From the NCBI GenBank assembly GCA_947644185.1, contig CANRZC010000163.1, positions 1 through 5,883 of the forward strand: a stretch of DNA of 5,883 nucleotides, read 5' to 3'. The notes under the pieces are model-generated. The model was not told the origin of the DNA and made no database searches. It was given only the letters and a program-made list of their open reading frames with translations. The translations under genes and the position numbers were made by a program. The stretch is from an uncultured Acetatifactor sp. Lineage in GTDB: Bacteria > Bacillota > Clostridia > Lachnospirales > Lachnospiraceae. Below are positions 1-5,865 of the stretch, one piece after another; position 1 is the first letter of the stretch; each line of letters starts with the position of its first letter.

Positions 1-1295
1 GTCTTGATCCGCAGGGCCTCCTCCTCTGTCCTGGATTGGCCACGGATATAGAAGGATTCAGGTAGCTTTGCCATGCCGATATCCTGGAACCTGGCAGCCA
101 GGCTTACTTCTTCGGCATGCTCCTGGGGAAAGCCTAGATACAGGGAAAACGCATGGGCCATTCGGGCGGCATACTCCACTACTGTTTGGCTCAAGATTTG
201 CTTATCATACAGTCTCTCCATAATATAATCAGGGACATGCTGCTCATGCTTTAATACTGCCTTGTTCTGGTACATTTTGGCATCTGCCCGGGAGAAGCAA
301 TCCTGTAAAGTCTCATGATCGCTGTTCCAGTCAGCGGCCCCTAAGGCCACGGAGAGAGGCAGAGAAAGCGTAGTATCTTTGCTGCAATCCCTTGCCACCC
401 GACGGCAGTAGTCCAATGCGGTCTCCAGGGTAGTGTCAGGCAGGATAACGCGGAATTCATCTCCCCCACAGCGGGCCACTAACCAGTCACTCTTTGCCAG
501 GCTGTCCATGATCTTTGCGATGTTGACTAGAAGCTGATCCCCGGCCTTATGGCCGAAAATGTCATTGGTCAATTTTAGAAAATTGGCGTCCGCGGATACC
601 ATGCAGATCTGGCGTCCCTTTTGACCAGCATATAGATCAGCCACTTCCTCAAATTTCCGGCGATTGTAGAGACCAGTCATGGAATCCTTTTCCGCCAGGG
701 TCTCAAGGACAGTCTTTTCCTGCTGGTGTAAAAGCTTCTGACTTTCCAGAGAGCTTATCGCAGTGCGCAGACGCAGATTCGCGCAGCCCATCTGGGAGAA
801 CTGGTTGGCCAGAAGAGAGAGGAGATCTAATATATGCTCAAACTGTGCTTTCGTGATGATGGGAATAGCGTGCACCTGTGCCAGAAATTCCTCCTCATCC
901 AGCTGGAGAATGCGGGCATTGGTACGATATTCCTCGTCGTCCGGCACATCCTCTGCCAGACGGACCTGGCCCACCAGGATACTGGCCAGATGCTTATCCT
1001 CCATCAGGATGCTGATGCTGGCATCTGTGAGCCCTGCGGACTGGCAGTGACAAATATAGGGCTTTGGGTCATTATGGGCGCTGAGAGCTCTATCAGACAT
1101 TTCACAGCGTGCATTTCCCACAGGAGATTTTTTTACAATGTCACGACAAAAATGACAATAATCGCTGTCCTTTGTGATACGTTCACCATGAGGGCCGCGG
1201 ATGCTGATGCCTACCTGCAGGGCGACAGACAGGGAATCTATCAGCTTCTGCATAAAATCGATATCAAATATATCCTGGAAAGTATATGTATCCAT
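1..1295 (-). CDS. PocR-GGDEF-(degenerate HD-GYP) signalling protein, 3' end outside window
   Basis: The minus-strand frame is open from an ATG at 1295-1293 to the window edge, giving 431 residues with no stop. The start is supported by GGGAGG seven bases upstream. Residues about 7-170 resemble the PocR ligand-binding domain, with cysteines C47, C50, C64, C82 and C84 and the segments FCRDI, CEMSD, AGLTDA and LVGQV. A short helical linker follows. A GGDEF domain (about 203-345) has DSMTGLYNRR, the metal/substrate segment DANFLKLTND, GHKAGD and an intact GGDEF at 277-281, so it probably makes c-di-GMP from GTP. The RxxD product-inhibition site is absent: the aligned residues are K-S-D-W. From about 355 an HD-GYP-like region begins, but LHDIGK is replaced by FQDIGM (Q404, D405, M408). 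No membrane segment or signal peptide is seen, so it is cytoplasmic. PocR domains are thought to bind small organic ligands; the ligand here is unknown. It is transcribed divergently from the REC-HD-GYP operon. Confidence 0.9.
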   Translation of the reverse strand, partial: MDTYTFQDIFDIDFMQKLIDSLSVALQVGISIRGPHGERITKDSDYCHFCRDIVKKSPVGNARCEMSDRALSAHNDPKPYICHCQSAGLTDASISILMEDKHLASILVGQVRLAEDVPDDEEYRTNARILQLDEEEFLAQVHAIPIITKAQFEHILDLLSLLANQFSQMGCANLRLRTAISSLESQKLLHQQEKTVLETLAEKDSMTGLYNRRKFEEVADLYAGQKGRQICMVSADANFLKLTNDIFGHKAGDQLLVNIAKIMDSLAKSDWLVARCGGDEFRVILPDTTLETALDYCRRVARDCSKDTTLSLPLSVALGAADWNSDHETLQDCFSRADAKMYQNKAVLKHEQHVPDYIMERLYDKQILSQTVVEYAARMAHAFSLYLGFPQEHAEEVSLAARFQDIGMAKLPESFYIRGQSRTEEEALRIK

Positions 1296-1302
1296 AGCGC
1301 AT

Positions 1303-1309
1303 CCTCCCT
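1303..1309 (-). promoter_or_regulatory. ribosome binding site of the PocR-GGDEF gene
   Basis: On the minus strand this reads AGGGAGG and ends seven bases before the ATG at 1295-1293. It is the feature that fixes the start of the gene. Confidence 0.8.
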
Positions 1310-1319
1310 TACTATATCT

Positions 1320-1349
1320 AATTTACCACAGTTTTGGTGTATTTGTCTA
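1320..1349 (-). promoter_or_regulatory. candidate sigma-A-type promoter for the PocR-GGDEF gene
   Basis: Read on the minus strand, TAGACA (1349-1344) is followed after 18 bases by TAAATT (1325-1320). A TGG immediately upstream of TAAATT gives an extended -10. Initiation would fall near 1313, leaving a very short leader before the ribosome binding site. The -35 matches consensus at five of six positions and the -10 at four of six. It is a plausible but unproven promoter; a TATAGT at 1316-1311 is an alternative -10. Confidence 0.4.
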
Positions 1350-1350
1350 T

Positions 1351-1372
1351 AGAAGTTTTGTGATGGACTTCT
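1351..1372. repeat. short inverted repeat in the divergent intergenic region (possible operator)
   Basis: AGAAGT (1351-1356) and its reverse complement ACTTCT (1367-1372) are separated by 10 bases. The dyad sits between the two candidate promoters, ending eight bases before the -35 of the plus-strand promoter and just upstream of the -35 of the minus-strand one. The position fits a binding site for a dimeric regulator controlling both directions. Six-base arms are short enough to arise by chance. Confidence 0.25.
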
Positions 1373-1380
1373 TTAATGAA

Positions 1381-1409
1381 TTGACATTTTTTTTGGAAAG
1401 TGGTATCAT
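1381..1409 (+). promoter_or_regulatory. strong extended -10 sigma-A-type promoter for the plus-strand genes
   Basis: A perfect TTGACA at 1381-1386 is followed after exactly 17 bases by TATCAT at 1404-1409 (five of six matches to TATAAT). TG at 1401-1402 makes an extended -10. Transcription should start near 1416, giving a leader of about 30 bases before the ATG at 1448. The spacer begins with a run of eight T (1387-1394). It probably drives the REC-HD-GYP gene and, by readthrough, the genes downstream, where no comparably good promoter was seen in the gaps. Confidence 0.8.
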
Positions 1410-1447
1410 GATTTCGTAGCGAATATACTCAGAATAATGGTGGAGAA

Positions 1448-2539
1448 ATGGAAAAGCAACAAATACTAATTGTCGACGATGAAGAAATAAACCGCGAGAT
1501 AATTATGGAAATGTTCCATGACAGTCTGGACGAGTATGATCTGCTGGAGGCTGGAAATGGCAAAGAGGCAGTGGACCAGATTGAGCAGAACCATAATATT
1601 GTATTGGTACTGCTGGACGTGGTGATGCCCATCATGGATGGATTCAAGGTGCTAGAGTATATGCAGGAGCATGAGCTGTTAGAAGCGATTCCTGTGATAC
1701 TGATTACGGGAGAGACTGTCAAGGACAGCGAGGGCAGGGCATACGACTTCGGCGTGGCCGATGTAATACATAAGCCCTTCTATCCCCATATTGTAAAGCG
1801 CCGCAGCAAGAATATTATAGAGCTGTATCAGAACAAGCGCAACATGGAGCGGCGCCTCAAAGAGCAGGAGATTGCCATCCGAGCCCAGGAGAAGGAGATC
1901 AGGGAGACCAATGAGTTCATGATTGATGCCCTGAGCACGGTGGTGGAGTCTAGAAGTGCAGAGACAGGTGATCATACCAAGCGTATTAAATTTTATACCA
2001 GGATCATGGCCAGGCATCTGATGGAGCATTTTCCACAGTATGGGTTGACGCCAGCATCGGTGGACGGGATTTCCAGAGCATCCGTGCTGCATGATATTGG
2101 AAAGATAGGCATTTCAGACACGATTCTCTTAAAGCCAGGACGTCTGACTGCGGAAGAATTTGAAATTATGAAGACACATACCACCATAGGCTGCGATATT
2201 TTGGAGAAATTCTACAAGGACAGAACCAGTGAGTTCTACCGTTACTGCTATGAAATCTGCCGTCATCACCATGAAAGGTGGGACGGAAGAGGATACCCAG
2301 ATCATCTGGTGGGAGAGAATATTCCAATCAGCGCACAGATCGTTGCCGTGGCAGATGTCTATGACGCACTGGTGAGCCCCAGAGTATACAAAAGCTCTTT
2401 TTCAAAAGAAAAGGCATTTGAGATGATTATGAATGGCGAATGTGGCCAGTTCTCGCCAGATATATTAGAATGCTTCAGGCTTGCCAGGGATGATTTCTTT
2501 AATATTATGGAAATGATAAGCAACTTCGAATTTTCGTAA
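1448..2539 (+). CDS. REC-HD-GYP response regulator, predicted active c-di-GMP phosphodiesterase
   Basis: This 363-residue cytoplasmic response regulator has an N-terminal receiver (about 4-122). The acidic pair is D10/D11, the phospho-acceptor is D57 in LLDVVMP, and the switch and lysine residues are T87 and K109 (HKPF). A helical, probably coiled-coil linker (about 125-158) leads to an HD-GYP domain (about 160-350). All expected metal-site residues are visible: E172 and H176 (ETGDH), H215-D216 and K219 (LHDIGK), H244 (KTHTTIG), H274-H275 in HHHERWDGRGYP, and D303 in VADVYDAL. The Glu four residues before the first His is the feature linked to trimetal HD-GYP enzymes. The family hydrolyses c-di-GMP to pGpG or GMP, and phosphorylation of the receiver normally modulates it. 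The ATG is preceded by GGTGGAG with an unusually short spacing of two bases, but no better in-frame start exists. It is the first gene behind the promoter at 1381-1409. The likely partner is the kinase encoded next. Confidence 0.93.
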   Translation: MEKQQILIVDDEEINREIIMEMFHDSLDEYDLLEAGNGKEAVDQIEQNHNIVLVLLDVVMPIMDGFKVLEYMQEHELLEAIPVILITGETVKDSEGRAYDFGVADVIHKPFYPHIVKRRSKNIIELYQNKRNMERRLKEQEIAIRAQEKEIRETNEFMIDALSTVVESRSAETGDHTKRIKFYTRIMARHLMEHFPQYGLTPASVDGISRASVLHDIGKIGISDTILLKPGRLTAEEFEIMKTHTTIGCDILEKFYKDRTSEFYRYCYEICRHHHERWDGRGYPDHLVGENIPISAQIVAVADVYDALVSPRVYKSSFSKEKAFEMIMNGECGQFSPDILECFRLARDDFFNIMEMISNFEFS

Positions 2540-2547
2540 TATGGGCG

Positions 2548-2583
2548 GCAGCAAAGTGGAGATTACGCTTCTGCTGCTGTTTT
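2548..2583 (+). terminator. weak hairpin plus T-tract between the first two plus-strand genes (attenuator-like)
   Basis: GCAGCA-AAG (2548-2556) can pair with CTT-C-TGCTGC (2568-2577), leaving one bulged C and an 11-base loop. A short T-rich stretch (TTTTCTT) begins at 2580. The stem is modest and the T-tract broken, so it may only reduce readthrough into the kinase gene. It could also be chance. The rest of this 78-base gap holds only the next ribosome binding site. Confidence 0.3.
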
Positions 2584-2606
2584 CTTGTGAGTGACCAAAC
2601 GCCGGC

Positions 2607-2611
2607 GGAGG
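2607..2611 (+). promoter_or_regulatory. ribosome binding site that sets the kinase start at 2618
   Basis: GGAGG lies six bases before the ATG at 2618-2620. A GTG at 2591 in the same frame would add nine basic residues, but it has no ribosome binding site at a useful distance and would place this GGAGG inside the gene. The ATG is therefore preferred. Confidence 0.75.
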
Positions 2612-2617
2612 AACCAT

Positions 2618-4081
2618 ATGGGAGAGAATGGAATCAGCGTATTTCCCGTAGAGGACGCGCTGGAGATGATTCTAATATTTGACAGCACAGGTAGGATCAC
2701 GTATGCCAATGCTGTGGCCAGGAATAAGCTGGGATATATGCCAGAAGCTGGAGCAGAAGAGAGTCTTGTGGGCAGACATATCAGTGATGTGTTTCCCGGG
2801 AGCTTTAAGCCGATGGAGACGGCCCCTTATTTTCAGGGAAGCAGTGAGACAGGGCATCTGGTGGTATACCGCAGGAACCGGACCTGCTTTCCTGTGGAGG
2901 CGAAATTCGTCCAGGACAGTGGCCAGAATAGATGGATCTGTATGGCCAACGATATTCTGGAAAAGGAGCATCTGGCCAGAGAAATCGAGCAGGTGCGAGA
3001 AGAAGCGAGACAGGCCGGCAGAGTCAAGTCAGAATTTGTGGCCAATGTGACCCATGAACTGCGGACGCCAGTGAACGGTATCCTGGGCAACGTGAGAGAG
3101 CTTTTGGATGAGCCTTTGGAGGAGCACACGGCAAAGGCTCTGCAGTTGATAGAGCGCTGCTGCGGGGATATGAACAAAATTATTGACAATATCCTGGATT
3201 TTTCGAAGCTGGAGGCTGGGAAATTCAGTCTAGAGCCTCGGAAATTTCATTTTAGAAATATGCTGGATTATGTAAAGGCCCAGCACATCAATAGGATTAC
3301 GGAGAAGGGCCTGGACTTTTTTTTGACAGTATCACCACAGGTGCCAGAGTATGTGGTGGGGGATGAGCTGCGGATTGTGCAGATTTTAAATAATCTGCTG
3401 TCAAATGCCCTGAAATTTACCGCAGTGGGTAAGATTACCCTCCAGGTACTGCTCACTGCCCGTGTAGAGGGAAAGGCAGAGATCTTTTTCATTGTATCAG
3501 ACACGGGAATCGGAATCGCTGAGGAGGACCGAGATAAGCTGTTCAAAAGTTTTTCCCAGGTGGACGCCTCCATTTCCAGAAGATATGGCGGTACAGGGTT
3601 GGGCCTCAATATCTGTAAGCAGCTGGTGGAACTGATGGGCGGTAGCATTGATGTGGAGAGCAGACAGGGCCAGGGCAGTCGTTTTTCCTTTTCCATATGG
3701 GTGGGGGATTGCGGAGAGAAATCAAATTCTCAGAATGCCACAGACGACATAAAAGCGGCATTTGACAGTATGGCTCAAATGGGTGTCCCTGAGGCTGAGG
3801 AGGATGTGAGACACTATGGTACAGCCGCCAGCAGGGAGGCATTAAAGAAGAACCTGTCGAAGCTGATTCTCAGTGTAGAAATGGAGAACTGGGAGAAGGC
3901 AGAGATGTTCATGGAGACTGTTAGACAGCTGACTGCACAGGCACCTCCTGACATCAAACGCATGGCCCTTCGGCTGAAGATGGCGATTCAGAAGGGGGAT
4001 TATGAAAAAGTGACAGTTGAATTTGACGCATTGTACAAAAATAGTTTCCCAGAAGAAGAGGCTGGATTGCCTGGCCCTTGA
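2618..4081 (+). CDS. soluble PAS sensor histidine kinase with HPt-like C-terminal tail
   Basis: The protein has 487 residues and no hydrophobic membrane segment, so it should be cytoplasmic. A PAS-like domain (about 10-115; LIFDSTGRITYANAVARNKLGY region) is followed by a helical connector (115-137). HisKA comes next with the phospho-accepting H146 in VTHELRTP. The HATPase domain (about 245-362) has the N box NNLLSNALKFT, the G1 box DTGIGI at 295-300, the F box LFKSFSQ, and the G2 box GGTGLGL at 324-330. All the residues needed for autophosphorylation are present. The last 85 or so residues (403-487) are helical and resemble an HPt domain, but E433 sits where the phospho-His would be, and there is no receiver domain. 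The gene lies between two REC-HD-GYP genes on the same strand, so both are its likely phosphotransfer targets. That pairing is inferred from context. The ligand of the PAS domain is not evident. Confidence 0.92.
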   Translation: MGENGISVFPVEDALEMILIFDSTGRITYANAVARNKLGYMPEAGAEESLVGRHISDVFPGSFKPMETAPYFQGSSETGHLVVYRRNRTCFPVEAKFVQDSGQNRWICMANDILEKEHLAREIEQVREEARQAGRVKSEFVANVTHELRTPVNGILGNVRELLDEPLEEHTAKALQLIERCCGDMNKIIDNILDFSKLEAGKFSLEPRKFHFRNMLDYVKAQHINRITEKGLDFFLTVSPQVPEYVVGDELRIVQILNNLLSNALKFTAVGKITLQVLLTARVEGKAEIFFIVSDTGIGIAEEDRDKLFKSFSQVDASISRRYGGTGLGLNICKQLVELMGGSIDVESRQGQGSRFSFSIWVGDCGEKSNSQNATDDIKAAFDSMAQMGVPEAEEDVRHYGTAASREALKKNLSKLILSVEMENWEKAEMFMETVRQLTAQAPPDIKRMALRLKMAIQKGDYEKVTVEFDALYKNSFPEEEAGLPGP

Positions 4082-4148
4082 GGAATTTATAGGCACCATG
4101 GGAAGCGCTTAGGGGATACATAAGTTTGCAGGCAGGGAGGGGCAGCAG

Positions 4149-5204
4149 ATGGACTACGCGGACAAAGGCGCGGCGAAGATTCTCATCGTGGATGATCTGG
4201 AAGTGAACAGAAGCATTCTGGAAGAAATCATCCGGGACATGGGATGTTGCCCTGTATCGGCGGGCAGTGGTGAGGAAGCGCTGCAGCTGGTGAAGAAGGT
4301 CAGTCCGCAATTGATCTTATCCGATATTTCCATGCCAGGAATGGATGGCTACGAGCTGTGCAAACTAATAAAAAAGAATAAAAAGACAAAAAATATACCG
4401 ATTATCTTTATTTCCGCATATGATAATCCGAAAGATATCATGGAAGGTCTGAGCCTGGGGGGAGAGGACTACATTACAAAGCCTTTTTACCCAGAGGTGG
4501 TACAGGCGAGGGTAAGTGTTCATCTGCGCTTATACCAGGCAAACAGAGAGCTGGAGGAAATGAATCGTAAGCTTCATGCCTCTTTAAGCGAACAGCTGAA
4601 GCAGATTGAGCAGGAAAAGAAAGATGTGCTGTATGCTTTGGCTGGGATTGCCGCCAGGAACTCCTGCTATAGGGGGGAGCATATAGAGCGCTTGAAGGAG
4701 AATTGCAGAATTTTGGCCCAGGGAATGCAGCTTTCCCCTTTGTTTGAAGATAAGATTTCCGATGCCTATATTGATACCATTGAACTGGCGGCACCGCTGT
4801 GTGATATCGGCAATATCGGAATCCCGCTGGAGCTATTGCGCAAGCAGGAGGCACTGGATGCAGGGGAAATGGCAATTGTGCAGACACACACCACCATTGG
4901 TGCAAAGCTTTTAGGTGATCTGCATGTGGGCAGTGATTATAATGACTTTGTCCATGTGGCTGTAGACATTGCTCACTATCATCATGAGAACTGGGATGGA
5001 AGCGGGTACCCGGAGGGGCTTAGAAAAGAAGAAATTCCACTGGCGGCCCAGATTGTATCCATTGTGCAGGTCTACTGTGCTCTCACGGACAAGAAAAATT
5101 ACAGCAGGGAAGAGGCCTTTCAAATCATGGAGGGAGAAGCGGAGATAAAGTTCAATCCCGATATTTATAAAATATGCCGCAAGATAGCGCGCCAGCTGCG
5201 TTAA
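4149..5204 (+). CDS. REC-HD-GYP response regulator with degenerate catalytic site
   Basis: The protein has 351 residues and the same architecture as the regulator at 1448-2539. The receiver (about 10-125) looks functional: acidic pair D15/D16, phospho-acceptor D59 in LSDISMP, S89 and K111 (TKPFYP). A coiled-coil-like linker spans about 128-160. The HD-GYP domain (about 160-348) keeps H178, D219, H247 (QTHTTIG) and H278-H279 in HHENWDGSGYP. It has lost other ligands: Y174 stands where the active paralogue has E172, C218 replaces the His of the HD pair, N222 replaces K, and Q307 and C310 replace both Asp of VADVYDAL. It is therefore probably not a phosphodiesterase, or at best an altered one. 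It may bind c-di-GMP, act as a scaffold, or compete for phosphate. The ATG is preceded by GGGAGG at 4135-4140, eight bases upstream. The 67-base gap from the kinase gene shows no terminator. Receiver integrity with catalytic loss suggests selection on regulation, not decay, though that is inference. Confidence 0.92.
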   Translation: MDYADKGAAKILIVDDLEVNRSILEEIIRDMGCCPVSAGSGEEALQLVKKVSPQLILSDISMPGMDGYELCKLIKKNKKTKNIPIIFISAYDNPKDIMEGLSLGGEDYITKPFYPEVVQARVSVHLRLYQANRELEEMNRKLHASLSEQLKQIEQEKKDVLYALAGIAARNSCYRGEHIERLKENCRILAQGMQLSPLFEDKISDAYIDTIELAAPLCDIGNIGIPLELLRKQEALDAGEMAIVQTHTTIGAKLLGDLHVGSDYNDFVHVAVDIAHYHHENWDGSGYPEGLRKEEIPLAAQIVSIVQVYCALTDKKNYSREEAFQIMEGEAEIKFNPDIYKICRKIARQLR

Positions 5205-5272
5205 AGGAGCGGCGGAGCTAGATAATACAGAGGGTAGGGGCGGCAGGACTTTTGGAATAGGACCGTTCAATC

Positions 5273-5280
5273 AGGAGGTG
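5273..5280 (+). promoter_or_regulatory. ribosome binding site of the CheR-like gene
   Basis: AGGAGGTG is a near-perfect anti-16S match. It lies nine bases before the GTG at 5290 and two bases before an ATG at 5283. The ATG opens only a four-codon frame (Met-Asn-Cys-Asp-stop, 5283-5297), so GTG is the start of the real gene. The remainder of the 85-base gap 5205-5289 shows no hairpin or convincing promoter. Confidence 0.7.
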
Positions 5281-5289
5281 GGATGAACT

Positions 5290-5865
5290 GTGATTAAGGA
5301 TGAGGAATTTATCAGGATTGCCTCTCATATGAAGCAGCGCTATGGAATTGACCTTTACCAGAAAAAGGTCATTGTCAACGGACGGCTGGAGAATTATATT
5401 AAAAGAGGCGGTTGGAAGACCTTTGACGAATTCATGAATGCGGTGGAGAATGACAAGTCAGGCAATCAGGAAAAGATGCTGGTAAACTTTCTGACTACAA
5501 ATCATACATACTTTATGCGTGAATTTGAGCATTTTGATTTCTTTAAGAACCAGGTGCTTCCCTGGCTTCGCCAGAAAGAGGCAGCCAAAAGGGATCTGCG
5601 AATCTGGTGTGGGGCCGCTTCCTCAGGGGAAGAGCCATATATGATAGCCATGGTGTTGGCAGATTTCTTCGGAATGGAGAAGGATAAGTGGGATACAAAG
5701 GTTTTAGCCACGGATATTTCCACAAAAGTGCTGCAGAAGGCAATGGCCGGTATTTATACGGATGAACAGCTTAAAAATATTCCAGAACACTGGAAAAAAC
5801 GCTTTTTTCATAAGCTGGCAGGGGGGACACAGCATCACTCTCCATGCGTCGCAAAAATATCATGA
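5290..5865 (+). CDS. cheR: CheR-type protein methyltransferase, truncated by an apparent frameshift
   Basis: The frame encodes 191 residues from a GTG start. Residues about 1-65 fit the helical N-terminal domain of CheR. The catalytic domain follows with TTNHTYFMRE (69-78), corresponding to the family's T-x-FxR region. The S-adenosylmethionine motif IWCGAASSGEEPY is at 105-117 and the acidic ATDIS segment at 140-144, and then comes the typical GIYTDEQLKNIPEHWKKRFF stretch. CheR enzymes methylate glutamates of chemoreceptors and usually have about 260-290 residues. This frame stops before the NL...FDxIxCRNVxIYF region of the family. The sequence loses family character at a G6 run (5821-5826). 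Dropping one G leaves a frame open to the window edge. The stop may be a sequencing error, a genuine pseudogene, or a phase-variable tract. Its position downstream of the HD-GYP regulators suggests one operon, and cheB or receptor genes may follow outside the window. Confidence 0.8.
   Translation: MIKDEEFIRIASHMKQRYGIDLYQKKVIVNGRLENYIKRGGWKTFDEFMNAVENDKSGNQEKMLVNFLTTNHTYFMREFEHFDFFKNQVLPWLRQKEAAKRDLRIWCGAASSGEEPYMIAMVLADFFGMEKDKWDTKVLATDISTKVLQKAMAGIYTDEQLKNIPEHWKKRFFHKLAGGTQHHSPCVAKIS

Noticed and set aside
834..1352. A 172-residue plus-strand open frame opposite the PocR-GGDEF gene
   Set aside because: The minus strand in the same region encodes recognisable PocR and GGDEF motifs with a good ribosome binding site. 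The plus-strand translation has no family-like motif.
1296..1447. A c-di-GMP riboswitch in the leader, expected given the genes' functions
   Set aside because: The predicted leader on the plus strand is about 30 bases and on the minus strand even shorter, and no conserved riboswitch core was seen in either direction.
2591..2617. Upstream GTG as an alternative start of the kinase
   Set aside because: It would add MTKRRRRNH without a ribosome binding site, while GGAGG is ideally placed for the ATG at 2618.
3268..3696. Minus-strand open frames of up to about 140 residues across the kinase gene and elsewhere in the plus-strand operon
   Set aside because: They lie opposite well-conserved kinase, receiver and HD-GYP motifs, and their translations are rich in Ser, Pro and Cys without any recognisable domain.
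4103..4110. Perfect palindrome AAGCGCTT between the kinase and the second regulator
   Set aside because: Eight bases without flanking symmetry or a T-tract is too little to call a terminator or operator.
4040..4138. Possible frameshift at the 3' end of the kinase gene, because another frame there reads LDCLALEEFIGTMGSA before a stop at 4111
   Set aside because: There is no homopolymer at the junction and no family motif is gained. The annotated frame ends naturally with a ribosome binding site for the next gene shortly after.
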